A stretch of DNA of 64,000 nt from an uncultured bacterium (GCA_937899715.1 CALCNX010000074.1:11776-75775); one strand, 5' to 3'; counted from the stretch's first letter, positions 8,396 through 17,566 are shown. The notes: generated from the letters alone by a model not told the origin. Program-made: numbers and translations.

Positions 8396-8463
8396 GTGCG
8401 GAATTTATTCCGTCTGTGTTCTTATTATCCGCATAGATACTTGATGCGGAATAAATTCCGCAC
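8396..8463. repeat. 17-base perfect inverted repeat with 34-base spacer (REP/MITE-like)
   Basis: GTGCGGAATTTATTCCG (8396-8412) is exactly complementary to CGGAATAAATTCCGCAC (8447-8463), and each arm is itself nearly palindromic. It lies in a 409-base gap (8148-8556) that has no recognisable gene. The gap also holds the terminator at 8290-8310 and a short hairpin at 8184-8204 in the leader of the outer-membrane protein gene. The structure looks like an interspersed extragenic repeat rather than a simple terminator, because neither side has a clear T-tract. Confidence 0.6.
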
Positions 8464-8556
8464 TCCCAACAAACCAAACGCCTTGACCATTGATTTTATT
8501 AGCTGATTTTATCGGCACTCCGCAAAAAGATCGGGATATCAAAGAAGTCCTTAATA

Positions 8557-9462
8557 TTACGGCTTCGGAATGTACGTTTTCAAACGCCGCTTCCAGCCTG
8601 CAAGCCAACGGTGCTCGTTCCGCTCCGGCGGAGCGCTTTCGATTCGCTCGGTGAGACGCGCTTCGGCTGACGATGCGAACTCATGCAGCGCCGCTCTGCC
8701 GCCATCCGAACCGTTCATGCCCTGCAAAACCTGAAGCAGTCCCCAGCCACGATTGCCGTACTCCTCCGATGTCCGCACACCTTCACCCTTAAAGTTCACG
8801 TAGTCTGCCAACACGTACAACCCCATCGGCGCAGATGCCACGCGGAAGAACTGAGCGCGGATGCGCTCACGCTCTTCTTCTCCGGCAGCATCAAGAATCT
8901 TTTGGAGCGATAATTTCATACGATTGGCGATGTATCGCGCCTGCAAACTCACAGTCGAAGCAAGCATCGTACGAAGATCACGCATTTCCTCACTTGTTAG
9001 TGCTTGCTGAAATTCCTCGCGATTGCGCCAAGGGCACGAGCGCTCGCCACGCTCAAAAGCACTTCGGAGCCAATTGGGAACATACGCTGAAGCACTTTCG
9101 TTTGCCATCAAGTAATCAACCAAACGAGGAAATGCCTCGCCAAAGGGTACTTTGCATCCTGTTGGAAACCAAATAAAATGTCCTATGCCCAAGGATGCAA
9201 ACTCCTCCCCTTTATTCCACGTGGTCAAACCTTCAATACTGCCATTACATTCGTTTTTCCAGATGCGATAACCAATATTGAGCGCTTCTTCGTCGCTGAG
9301 TATAAGTTTTTTTTCTGTTATTTTTTTTGTTGAAATTGCAATAGCGTCATTTGACGAAGAAGACGGATTGGGCAAGGATGCCGTTGTAGCGCACGCGCTC
9401 CAGAGAAAAGAACTCAGGCTAGAAGCTGTTATAGCAAGAAACATTCTACTACATTTAAGCAT
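8557..9462 (-). CDS. putative lipoprotein with lysozyme-like sequence features
   Basis: From the ATG at 9462 this is 301 residues, with a lipoprotein-like signal whose acylated Cys would be Cys24 in WSACATT. The Trp at -3 is unusual for a lipobox. After a Ser/Asn-rich linker comes a conserved domain with NECNGSIEGLT and FASLGIGHFIWFP at about residues 70-100. An acidic residue near the start followed by a T/S-x-G-x-GH motif recalls GH24-type lysozymes (E...TIGYGH), so a peptidoglycan-active enzyme is possible. I do not recognise a named family with certainty. An ATG at 9492 is also open. Confidence 0.8.
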   Translation of the reverse strand: MLKCSRMFLAITASSLSSFLWSACATTASLPNPSSSSNDAIAISTKKITEKKLILSDEEALNIGYRIWKNECNGSIEGLTTWNKGEEFASLGIGHFIWFPTGCKVPFGEAFPRLVDYLMANESASAYVPNWLRSAFERGERSCPWRNREEFQQALTSEEMRDLRTMLASTVSLQARYIANRMKLSLQKILDAAGEEERERIRAQFFRVASAPMGLYVLADYVNFKGEGVRTSEEYGNRGWGLLQVLQGMNGSDGGRAALHEFASSAEARLTERIESAPPERNEHRWLAGWKRRLKTYIPKP

Positions 9463-9549
9463 ACACCGGGGCGGCAATAATGATACATTCAAAATTGGAT
9501 TAACTATTCACATCTACACGCTTACCATTTATGCACATACAAACAATAA

Positions 9550-9584
9550 ACGGAAGTCGTTCACCCCCCAGCGACAACTTCCGT
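9550..9584 (-). terminator. probable terminator after the RodZ-like gene
   Basis: ACGGAAGT (9550-9557) pairs with ACTTCCGT (9577-9584), with an additional inner CG/CGAC match. On the minus strand it is followed by the T-rich TTTATTGTTTG. It lies 79 bases past the stop at 9663. Confidence 0.5.
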
Positions 9585-9662
9585 CTCTTGCGTTTCTATG
9601 AAATGGATTTTTTTGAGCTGTTCATTGTACAAGGCTCATATTTCGATTCTTAACCGAAAATT

Positions 9663-10877
9663 TTACTTCATTGATTCGTCAGCAGAATCCACAGATGGCA
9701 GCGCTCTGTCGCTTGAAGGAATGACGATAATCGGCATGATAATTTTCTCCGCTGCTTGGCGCAAACGATACTCTACCGAAGGTTGCATAGCGGGAACAAT
9801 CATTTGCACCGACTCAATCGGTATCATTTTCAAAACAACCGTCTCTACTTCGAGAGCATGATTACTGCGCTTGCTTAAGGATGCCGTGAGAGCCAGAAAT
9901 CGCGCCTTTGCCCGTACGCGCTTCAACGAGGCAACACTCACAGAACCATTCATCGGCTCGTTTTCCACACCCGCCACGAGAATTTGTCCGTTACCCGCTC
10001 CGTGTGCGCTATTCTGTTCTATCGCTGCTTCGGTGATAATGCGCGGCGTTCTAGCTTCTACTGGTGCTTCCTGCGTGTGAGGTACTTGCGCGAGCATAGT
10101 CGCTGCAATGCTTGATATTGAGCGGCGCGACGCATCAAACGAAACGTGCATTGGTTCCGGCGGCGCAATTTCGTCCACTGCGCTCACAAGGGCTGTTCCG
10201 ACTGAGTGCGAAACAGCTTCCGTTTGCTTGAATGCAATTGCTTTTATCGCCTCAGTGTTTAGCGTTACATTCAAAAGCGAAGCAAGATGAATTGTTTCCA
10301 TTGGCTGATCCTCTACTTCCTTGTTCTCTGCCCTTGCGGCTACCGAATCGGACTCAGAGGCAACAGAATCGGTAATCTCTGTAAAGGGCGTACCGCGCAT
10401 TTCTTTCGGCGTTGATACAAAACGCTTTGCAAAGAGTGTGCCAATAAGCGAAACATCGGAAGTCATAGCAGACCAACCCAGTACACACGCAATCATAACT
10501 ACGACCAAGCGTGCACTGTATTTCTTAGCAAAGGCTCCTGCCTGTACAAGCAATGTCGGGTTCGCGCTTGCCAATTCCATCTGCATTTGGGCAAAGGCAA
10601 TTTGCTGCAAGGTGCGTGAATACAGGCTTCGTGCCAAATAGCCATATTCGGGCAGCGTTGCTTTGAATGCCTCTGCGAGCTTGTACTGCGGAACACCGAG
10701 AAAATCAGCGTATGAGGGGAGGAATGTTTGCATATACGCGGCGGGAAACCGTTCAAATTCATCGGTTTCCATAGCAATAATGGCGCTTTCGCGGATTTTG
10801 GCGAACTGCTTTACATCGGTAATGGAGAGCTTCCGCTCTTCTCTGGCAAGACGCAAGATAGTTCCAGGCGTGTACAT
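9663..10877 (-). CDS. RodZ-like helix-turn-helix membrane protein
   Basis: From the ATG at 10877 this is 404 residues. Residues 1-70 form the HTH_25/RodZ-type domain beginning MYTPGTILRLAREERKLSI. A basic stretch (KKYSARL) precedes a transmembrane helix at about 145-165, followed by a long low-complexity periplasmic region of about 240 residues. RodZ links the MreB cytoskeleton to the cell wall machinery and sets cell shape, but many Bacteroidota proteins of this architecture are uncharacterised. The open frame extends upstream to 10994 in another hydrophobic stretch, but the HTH domain start at 10877 fits the family. The 226 bases to the divergent heparinase gene must hold both promoters. 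Confidence 0.85.
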   Translation of the reverse strand: MYTPGTILRLAREERKLSITDVKQFAKIRESAIIAMETDEFERFPAAYMQTFLPSYADFLGVPQYKLAEAFKATLPEYGYLARSLYSRTLQQIAFAQMQMELASANPTLLVQAGAFAKKYSARLVVVMIACVLGWSAMTSDVSLIGTLFAKRFVSTPKEMRGTPFTEITDSVASESDSVAARAENKEVEDQPMETIHLASLLNVTLNTEAIKAIAFKQTEAVSHSVGTALVSAVDEIAPPEPMHVSFDASRRSISSIAATMLAQVPHTQEAPVEARTPRIITEAAIEQNSAHGAGNGQILVAGVENEPMNGSVSVASLKRVRAKARFLALTASLSKRSNHALEVETVVLKMIPIESVQMIVPAMQPSVEYRLRQAAEKIIMPIIVIPSSDRALPSVDSADESMK

Positions 10878-11103
10878 GGTGGATTTCCTTGAAAATTTCG
10901 TTGCTGATTTCGCGTTGTTGTGTGTAGTTTTGTGCGTGTCGGATATGCTTACCCAAAGTGCTCCAATGAAGCAAACGACAACGCAAGCAATCATGCAATT
11001 TCCATGCCGATTTACTCATAAAACACCCCTCAAAGCCGCATCAATACTAATTTCACGTCAAGAGCTTTATTAAACAACCGCACTATTTTGCTTGTATTTC
11101 AAC

Positions 11104-13116
11104 ATGATAAACCTCATTCATTACAGCCGTGTTGCGTATTATCAACTCCTCAAGCCACGTCTATGGCGACTACTGCTCCAAGAACGTTCACGAGGCGCAA
11201 AACCGCTTTTACAAACAACTCTAAAGCCATTATTTTTCAACGCTGAAGACCAAACAGACATCAGCAATCTACTGCGGGATGCCCTTTCGGCGGAAACAAT
11301 CACACAACAAGCAGACGAGGCACTCCATCACCGTTTTGCTTTTTTTACCGAAACTCCCCGTGAGCATGGCAAGCAAATCAACTGGCATAAGGACTACGCA
11401 AGTGGCAGAGTATGGGATTCGGACAAGCCTTCGCATACATTGGACTTTCTGACTTCCCATAACGGCAGCGACGTGAAATACCCATGGGAACTGAGTCGTT
11501 GCCATTGGTTCACGTGGCTGGGCATGGCACATTTACAAGACCCATCGAATAAGCGTTATGCGCAAGGATTTCAAGAGGATGTGAGGTCGTGGATAAACGA
11601 TAATCCTATTGGTGTGGGTATCAACTGGGCAATGCCGATGGAAGTTGCAATTCGCGCAACAAACTGGATTCTGGCACACTCGTTTTTTCACAACGAAGAA
11701 ACAATACAAGATGTTTTTTGGCAAGAGTTTACGCACTCGCTTTGGCAGCACGGCAAGTTTTTATCCTACAATCTTGAATATGTTCGCCACAACGCTAACC
11801 ATTTTATTTCCAACGCCATGGGACTCGTTGTGCTTGGTGCTTTTTTTCGCCATACACGCAAAGGGCGGCGCTGGCTCGCAATGGGCAAACGCTTTTTGGA
11901 AAAAGAAATTCTGCTTCAGTTCACCAAAGACGGCGTACACTTTGAAAAATCAACATCGTACCACCGCTTTATTACAGAGATGCTGACCCTTGCCAGTATT
12001 GCTGCGGAGTACGTCGGCTCACCTTTCTCTCATCAGTATCATCAACGACTTATCGCCGCATTAGGCTACATGGCATCCTATATGCGCCCCGACGGCTCTG
12101 CGCCAATGATAGGCGATACGGACAATGGGCGTGTGCTACGGTTTCTGGCGCATGAAGATTTCAATAATCATGTACCAACATTACTTCTTGGTGCAGCACA
12201 TTGCAAACACAGCACTATAACCGATTCCTTTTCATCCATTGCGCCACCCTATCGCGCTGAACAATATACACTTTTACATTCTGGGCAAAAAGCACATCAT
12301 ATAAACTCCTCAACCTCAATCTTTTCAGCAACTAAATCGCCATCATTTACACCTGAAGCATACTTTATCCAAGGCGGCTATATCGTTCATAAAACAGCAC
12401 ACACACACCTTTTTATAGACGTTGGCGATTATGGCATGAACGGCTGGGGCGGACATGGGCATAACGATTGCCTTTCCTTTGAATTTTGGCTTCAAGGACA
12501 CACAATCTTCACCGATAGCGGAACGGGCTGTTACACAAGCAATGTCGCGCTACGCAACCAACTCCGCTCAACAAAAGCTCATAATACAGTGATGGTGGGC
12601 AGAAAAGAGCAGCTAGAATGGCTGGAAAGCAGTCTTTGGCGTATCAAGCACGACGACCTCGACCCCAGCGTCTTGGAGCAGCGGAGCGGCAAGCAAGGCA
12701 CAGCACACACGTTTTATCTTCTTGCCGAACATTCGGCATACAAGCAGCGCTTTGGTGTACAGCACCGCCGGGGGGTACGACTCAACGGCACGGGAGAAAG
12801 TGGCGAATTGGCAATTACGGATGAGCTTATTCCTTTTGAGCAAGCTATGATTGGCATTGGCGGAGTGGCGTATTATCACCTGCTGCCGGAAATCACACCG
12901 ACGCGGATTGCAAGCACTCATGTAATATTGGAACATTCAGAACGCCCATCTCTTCGGATAGAATTTACAGCAAATAGTCCCATAGAAGTAGAGCGTTGCC
13001 CCATTTCACGCTTTTATGGCGATGTACGCGAAGGATGGCGCTTGGGAGTGGAATGTAGCTTGGATGCACGTGCGGAAGCACGTTTAATATGGCGCACCGA
13101 CACGACAAATGGCTAA
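11104..13116 (+). CDS. heparinase II/III family protein (alginate lyase-like fold)
   Basis: The 670-residue protein has an N-terminal alpha-helical toroid domain at about 40-340, with motifs such as WELSRCHWFTWLG and WAMPMEVAIRATNW. A C-terminal beta-sheet domain starts near 380 and contains GWGGHGHNDCLSFEFW followed by IFTDSGTG. This is the hallmark of heparinase II/III-like polysaccharide lyases, whose catalytic His lies in the HGHND motif. There is no obvious signal peptide. Members often sit in capsule or exopolysaccharide clusters, but no glycosyltransferases flank this one, so the substrate is unknown. TTG at 11092 is a less likely start. Confidence 0.93.
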   Translation: MINLIHYSRVAYYQLLKPRLWRLLLQERSRGAKPLLQTTLKPLFFNAEDQTDISNLLRDALSAETITQQADEALHHRFAFFTETPREHGKQINWHKDYASGRVWDSDKPSHTLDFLTSHNGSDVKYPWELSRCHWFTWLGMAHLQDPSNKRYAQGFQEDVRSWINDNPIGVGINWAMPMEVAIRATNWILAHSFFHNEETIQDVFWQEFTHSLWQHGKFLSYNLEYVRHNANHFISNAMGLVVLGAFFRHTRKGRRWLAMGKRFLEKEILLQFTKDGVHFEKSTSYHRFITEMLTLASIAAEYVGSPFSHQYHQRLIAALGYMASYMRPDGSAPMIGDTDNGRVLRFLAHEDFNNHVPTLLLGAAHCKHSTITDSFSSIAPPYRAEQYTLLHSGQKAHHINSSTSIFSATKSPSFTPEAYFIQGGYIVHKTAHTHLFIDVGDYGMNGWGGHGHNDCLSFEFWLQGHTIFTDSGTGCYTSNVALRNQLRSTKAHNTVMVGRKEQLEWLESSLWRIKHDDLDPSVLEQRSGKQGTAHTFYLLAEHSAYKQRFGVQHRRGVRLNGTGESGELAITDELIPFEQAMIGIGGVAYYHLLPEITPTRIASTHVILEHSERPSLRIEFTANSPIEVERCPISRFYGDVREGWRLGVECSLDARAEARLIWRTDTTNG

Positions 13117-13162
13117 CAAACAAGAATTGTTGATAAAAATTCTTAAAAAACGCCGTTTTTTC

Positions 13163-13186
13163 AACATTTCTACGGAAATGTTTTGG
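13163..13186 (+). terminator. possible terminator after the heparinase-like gene
   Basis: AACATTTC (13163-13170) and GAAATGTT (13175-13182) form an 8-base stem with a TACG loop, followed by TTGG. A second small hairpin, AAAAAACGccGTTTTTT, lies just upstream. The T-tract is short, so confidence is low. Confidence 0.4.
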
Positions 13187-13207
13187 CAAAATCAGAATGA
13201 ATTTTGC

Positions 13208-13215
13208 TATATTGC
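13208..13215 (+). promoter_or_regulatory. possible -7 element
   Basis: TATATTGC lies 77 bases upstream of the DUF6580 gene start and resembles the Bacteroidota -7 box TAnnTTTG. No good -33 TTG box was found at the expected distance, so this is a weak call. Confidence 0.25.
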
Positions 13216-13292
13216 AACTTCTCTGGCTTCAATACTGTGATAGATATGTTCATCCGTACTGCTTTTCAGCCCGTACAAACCCCTCTTAAACC

Positions 13293-13835
13293 ATGAATAA
13301 CGCACGACTAACGCTTTTTTCGGGAATGATTGTTGCCGCAGCGCTTTCGCGCATTTTGCCGCACCCACCGAATTTTGCTCCCATTACCGCCATTGCTCTC
13401 TTTGCAGGCGCATATATGGCTGATAACCGTAAGATTTTTGCTTTTGTTGTGCCACTTCTGGCAATGCTTTTGAGCGACACTGTTTTGGAAATGATGACCG
13501 GTTGGGGCTTCCATTCCGGGATGTGGGTGGTGTATGGAACAATGGCACTTATTACTGTCGTGGGCTTACGCCTTGCAAAAAACCGCTCCGCTCTTCGCAT
13601 TGGATTGTCAACATTGGTGGCATCCGTTATTTTCTTTGTTCTGACTAATTTTGCAACATGGGCGAATAGCGGAATGTATGCTCATACTCTTGCAGGTTTG
13701 CAAGCCTGCTATATCGCAGCTCTCCCGTTCTTCCAGAACAGCCTTGCGGGTGATGCCTTCTACGCCACTGTACTTTTCGGGGGCGTTGCTCTGGCAGAGC
13801 GCTTTGTTCCTTCACTTCGTCCTGTTCAGGGATAA
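13293..13835 (+). CDS. DUF6580-family integral membrane protein
   Basis: The 180-residue protein has five to six predicted membrane helices. The N-terminal half carries RILPHPPNFAPITAIALFAG, a signature of the DUF6580 family, which is distantly like ECF-type substrate-binding membrane proteins. Two conserved His/Asn/Phe-Pro residues lie near the first helix. Such genes often sit near cobalamin or vitamin transport genes, but none is seen here. The substrate is unknown. It stands alone between a polysaccharide lyase and a leucine-rich repeat gene. Confidence 0.85.
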   Translation: MNNARLTLFSGMIVAAALSRILPHPPNFAPITAIALFAGAYMADNRKIFAFVVPLLAMLLSDTVLEMMTGWGFHSGMWVVYGTMALITVVGLRLAKNRSALRIGLSTLVASVIFFVLTNFATWANSGMYAHTLAGLQACYIAALPFFQNSLAGDAFYATVLFGGVALAERFVPSLRPVQG

Positions 13836-14042
13836 AACAAAACAATACGACTTCCTCTGTTCTGCAAGACCAAACGATGTAGAATAGAAAAATCGTGTTG
13901 CTTTCAAATATGAATTCTGGGCAAAACAGCCTCCCGCTTGCTTGGAAGCAACCGCCTAAAGCAAACGATACCAACGCCAAATACGCGAAAACACTATGAA
14001 ACAAACAGTACTATTTTTATCACGATTGTGGAGTTAACCACT

Positions 14043-15056
14043 ATGGCAACACTCAGATTTGGTAGCCGTGAGTTTGAAAGCTCACAAGCTGCACTGATTC
14101 GAGATATTGACCTTTCTAATAGCGCATTGGCAAACTTACCATCCGAAATCGGCTATCTCACCAGCCTTCAAGGTTTGGATGCAAGCGATAATGCGCTCAG
14201 CTATCTCCCGCCGGAAATCGGCAAACTCACCGGACTTCAAGAGCTGCTTTTGGGCGGCAATGAGCTTGCTGCACTTCCGCCGGAAATCGCTCTTTTGACG
14301 GGCATTCAAGTTCTTGATCTTCACAGCAACAAACTCCGCCACCTGCCGAGTGAAATTGCTCTCTTGACGAATATCCAAGAACTTGATTTACATGACAACA
14401 AATTGCGTACCATTCCCAGCGAAGTTGGTTTTATGGTACACTTGCGCAAGTTGGATTTGTCCTCGAACAACCTTCAAGTCTTGCCGTCTGAGATTTCTAA
14501 CCTTCGCAACCTTCGTCAAATCTCGCTTGCGAACAATCCCGACCTTGATTTCGGCGACGCGCTGATGAAATTATCAAAACTTCCGAACCTTCGTACGCTT
14601 ATTCTTGACGAGAACGGTTTCAACTTCCTTCCGAAAGAAATCGGTCAGTTTGTCAATCTTGATGTTCTTTCGATTAAGCGTAACAACATTAACGTTCTAC
14701 CGGGCGACATTGGTAATCTTGTACACCTGACCACACTGGATGCAAGCGAGAACAACCTTATTGCTATTCCGAAAGAAATTGGCAACATGTCGAATCTCCA
14801 CTATCTGCACCTCAGCCACAACAAAATCACCGGTCTGCCGGATGAAATCGGGCAACTCTTCTATTTGCAGGTTCTGAGCTTGAATGCGAACCGCATTGAA
14901 AGTTTGCCGACAGATATCGGTCGCCTTAAAAACTTGCACTCGCTTGACATTTTGGATAACAAAATCCTCAAGAAAAACAAAGACGAGCGTCTCAAAATCA
15001 AGCGCCTTCTGCCGAACACGAATATTTCGTGGCTCAGTATGCAAGACGACGAATAA
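14043..15056 (+). CDS. leucine-rich repeat protein
   Basis: From the ATG at 14043 this is 337 residues composed almost entirely of about twelve 23-residue leucine-rich repeats with the consensus LPxEIGxLxxLQxLxLxxNxL. There is a short N-terminal cap beginning MATLRFGSREFESS and no signal peptide or membrane helix, so it is probably cytoplasmic. Such proteins bind partner proteins; no partner is indicated by the neighbours. A start at 13938 is open but would add a non-conserved 35-residue segment. A strong terminator follows. Confidence 0.93.
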   Translation: MATLRFGSREFESSQAALIRDIDLSNSALANLPSEIGYLTSLQGLDASDNALSYLPPEIGKLTGLQELLLGGNELAALPPEIALLTGIQVLDLHSNKLRHLPSEIALLTNIQELDLHDNKLRTIPSEVGFMVHLRKLDLSSNNLQVLPSEISNLRNLRQISLANNPDLDFGDALMKLSKLPNLRTLILDENGFNFLPKEIGQFVNLDVLSIKRNNINVLPGDIGNLVHLTTLDASENNLIAIPKEIGNMSNLHYLHLSHNKITGLPDEIGQLFYLQVLSLNANRIESLPTDIGRLKNLHSLDILDNKILKKNKDERLKIKRLLPNTNISWLSMQDDE

Positions 15057-15080
15057 AAGCGCTTCGCAAGAACATTTTGA

Positions 15081-15116
15081 AAGGGCGGAAGTCAAACGAG
15101 ACTTCTGCCCTTTTCG
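15081..15116 (+). terminator. strong rho-independent terminator
   Basis: AAGGGCGGAAGTC (15081-15093) pairs with GACTTCTGCCCTT (15100-15112) with one G-T wobble and a 6-base loop, followed by TTTTCGTTT. It ends the leucine-rich repeat transcript. Confidence 0.85.
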
Positions 15117-15215
15117 TTTACACTACACACTCCTATTTTGAAGGAGACAGTATTTTTTTCAATAAACTGCTTTTTTATTGCTAAACTCCAATCTCTTGTT
15201 GTAAATTTCGATTCT

Positions 15216-15950
15216 ATGAGTACAACCACACGTACATCCACGCCAACACTTGCTCAGAGCCTCCGCTCACGATACGACGAAATGCTACACGCCGCTCACA
15301 AAGCCGCAATCGCATCCGGGCGCTCGCCGGAGTCAGTGCGTGTACTGGCAGTCTCGAAGACGCAGCCGATAGAAGTTATTCACGCTGCGTTGGAAGGCGG
15401 TATCACGGCGCTTGGTGAAAATTATGCACAAGAACTCAAAGACAAAGCTGCCGAATGTCCGCCAAACGCCGCCGAATGGCACTTTATCGGGCATTTGCAA
15501 ACGAATAAAGTAAAAATGATTGCGCCCTACGTTTCTTGTATTCATTCCGTTGATTCGGCACGATTGGCGCATGAAATCTCCAAAGCTGCATCAAATCTTG
15601 GCAGAACGATTGACGTACTCTTACAGGTCAACACGTCGGGCGAGGAATCAAAGTCCGGCTGTGAGCCGCATGAGATATACGCTCTTGCCGAAGCCGCGCT
15701 CAAAGAACCGCATATTCGTGTTCGGGGGCTGATGACAATTGCCGCCTTCAGCGATGATGCCGAATTTGTCCGCCCCATGTTTCGCCTCTTGCGCTCGCTC
15801 CGCGACGAACTTCGTACGCGATTTCCCGAAGCACAATTTGATGAGCTTTCGATGGGCATGAGCGGCGACTACGCAGCAGCAATTCAGGAAGGCTCAACGA
15901 TTATTCGCGTTGGCACGGCGATTTTTGGCGAGCGCGCGAAGAAAGAATAA
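15216..15950 (+). CDS. yggS: YggS/PLPBP family pyridoxal-phosphate homeostasis protein
   Basis: From the ATG at 15216 this is 244 residues, the normal family length. It is the single-domain alanine-racemase-like fold. The PLP-binding Lys is Lys48 in VLAVSKTQP, and the phosphate-binding C-terminus reads LSMGMSGDYAAAIQEGSTIIRVGTAIFG. The family buffers free PLP and affects amino-acid pools without catalysing a known reaction. An earlier in-frame ATG at 15138 would add 26 hydrophobic residues and is unlikely. Confidence 0.95.
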   Translation: MSTTTRTSTPTLAQSLRSRYDEMLHAAHKAAIASGRSPESVRVLAVSKTQPIEVIHAALEGGITALGENYAQELKDKAAECPPNAAEWHFIGHLQTNKVKMIAPYVSCIHSVDSARLAHEISKAASNLGRTIDVLLQVNTSGEESKSGCEPHEIYALAEAALKEPHIRVRGLMTIAAFSDDAEFVRPMFRLLRSLRDELRTRFPEAQFDELSMGMSGDYAAAIQEGSTIIRVGTAIFGERAKKE

Positions 15951-16057
15951 TTCCGAGGAGCACAATTCTGGCAATCCGCTTCTATCCGCCAAATCCGTGT
16001 TATCAGTGTTCAAAAATCTTGCAAAATAATTTCTATCACACAACATCCTATTGATTC

Positions 16058-16879
16058 ATGACCGATCTCCGCACCCGCATTGCAGAAACGACCGCCGTTC
16101 TGCGCTCCGTCACCAAACTCCAACCCGAAGTCGGCATTGTGCTTGGCACGGGTCTGGGCGGATTGGTGAGCAAAATTGACATCGAATCCACGATTGAATA
16201 CGGTAACATCCCTCATTTCCCCGTTTCGACCGTCGAATCACACCAAGGGCGACTTATTTTCGGCAAACTTGGTAACAAGAGTGTGATGGCTATGCAAGGA
16301 CGCTTTCACTACTACGAAGGCTATACCATGCAGCAAATCACCTATCCCGTGCGCACGATGAAGCTGCTCGGCATCAACACGCTCTTTGTTTCCAATGCCT
16401 GCGGCACGGTCAATCCGCTCTTCCGCAAGGGCGACGTGATGATTATGGACGACCATATCAATCTTTTGGGCGATAACCCGCTTATCGGACCCAACGACGA
16501 GAGTTTTGGTCCTCGCTTTCCCGATATGTCCGAACCATACTCGCACCGCCTCATTGCGCTGGCTGAAAAAGTAGCGCTGGAGCGCAGTATTCCCGTGAAA
16601 AAAGGCGTGTACGTCGCTGTGGCGGGACCAAACCTTGAAACCCGTGCGGAATACCGTTTCATGCGGGCTATCGGTGCTGATGTGGTTGGGATGAGTACCG
16701 TTCCGGAAAATATCGTTGCGCGGCATATGGGCATGGAAGTTTTTGGCTGTTCTATCATCACCGATGAATGTTATCCCGAAGCGCTGCATCCCGTGAGTGT
16801 GGCAGAGATTATCGCTGTGGCGAATGAAGCAGAACCGAAGATGACGAGCATTATGGAAGGCGTGATTAACGCGGCGTAA
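16058..16879 (+). CDS. purine nucleoside phosphorylase (trimeric PNP family)
   Basis: The 273-residue enzyme splits purine nucleosides with phosphate to base and ribose-1-phosphate in purine salvage. Motifs include GTGLGGL near residue 29, RFHYYEGY (phosphate and base pocket), NACGTVNP and AVAGPNLETRAEY. The base-specificity segment that reads ITN in mammalian PNP reads SIITDECYPEA here, with Asp in place of Asn. Several Bacteroidota enzymes share this, and methylthioadenosine phosphorylases also use Asp at this position, so acceptance of 6-amino purines is possible. Confidence 0.93.
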   Translation: MTDLRTRIAETTAVLRSVTKLQPEVGIVLGTGLGGLVSKIDIESTIEYGNIPHFPVSTVESHQGRLIFGKLGNKSVMAMQGRFHYYEGYTMQQITYPVRTMKLLGINTLFVSNACGTVNPLFRKGDVMIMDDHINLLGDNPLIGPNDESFGPRFPDMSEPYSHRLIALAEKVALERSIPVKKGVYVAVAGPNLETRAEYRFMRAIGADVVGMSTVPENIVARHMGMEVFGCSIITDECYPEALHPVSVAEIIAVANEAEPKMTSIMEGVINAA

Positions 16880-16910
16880 GTTGTTCTTATTATCCCATTC
16901 CTATCAATCT

Positions 16911-17339
16911 ATGGGCAAATTCATCATACTTCTTATTGTATTGCTTTTTGGTGTTGTATCTATCTCACAGAATACACTTCAATCCAAGCAAATTCCAACT
17001 TCCTTACGCCTTATTGGTAAATGGCAGCACAAATACGATTCGACAAACTTTGTTATTTTCATAGATAATCGGTGTTCTGATGTCCAAAACGGGGTTCAAA
17101 TATATACTGAATCCTATCAAGTGTATGATAATCAACCAAATTTGCCAGCGAAGTTGAATACTTTTGGAGAATACTTGTGGTTCAATAGCAAAGACAGGAA
17201 AGAGAATTCAGTAGCACCACGTTTTATGGTTGTAAAGTTTCAAAATGACAGTTGCTTACAGATAGGCTCAGAATCTCCCGGCAGCGCATCGTGTTTCGGC
17301 GGAGAATTTGGATACGCCGATTATCTGAAAGTTCGATAA
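16911..17339 (+). CDS. small secreted hypothetical protein
   Basis: From the ATG at 16911 this is 142 residues, with a clear signal peptide: MGKFIILLIVLLFG, cut near SIS-QN. The mature part begins with a LIGKWQHKYDS segment that recalls lipocalin-like 'LxGxW' starts, and has three or four Cys residues. It is more AT-rich than its neighbours, suggesting acquisition from elsewhere. I do not recognise the family. An ATG at 16881, two bases after the PNP stop, is also possible. Confidence 0.7.
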   Translation: MGKFIILLIVLLFGVVSISQNTLQSKQIPTSLRLIGKWQHKYDSTNFVIFIDNRCSDVQNGVQIYTESYQVYDNQPNLPAKLNTFGEYLWFNSKDRKENSVAPRFMVVKFQNDSCLQIGSESPGSASCFGGEFGYADYLKVR

Positions 17340-17366
17340 TTCACAAACAGTTCAAGCATCCTATAA

Positions 17367-17540
17367 AACAAAAAAATTACGGTTTCAGGACACGGAAGCA
17401 AAGACATAAAAGACGAGATTCCTTTGCCAAGCGGTACGGAAGCGTATAAGATTGCCGTAGAACAATCTCACGGCGAAGAGTATTTACTTACCCATATTGC
17501 AGTCGCTATACCCGACGATAAAAATCTTCAACTGACATAA
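17367..17540 (+). pseudogene. 57-codon C-terminal gene remnant without a start codon
   Basis: After an in-frame TAA at 17364 the frame reads ITVSGHGSKDIKDEIPLP at its start and ends in TAA at 17538-17540. It has protein-like composition throughout. There is no ATG, GTG or TTG at its start, and the preceding gene ends at 17339 in another frame. It looks like the C-terminal end of a decayed or deleted gene. The family is not recognised. Confidence 0.5.
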
Positions 17541-17566
17541 CCCGTTTCACTATTCAGAGTTATCTC

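Noticed and set aside
14100..15000. Regular repeats that might suggest CRISPR
   Set aside because: They are the 69-base codon-level repeats of a leucine-rich repeat gene; there are no identical repeats with unique spacers.
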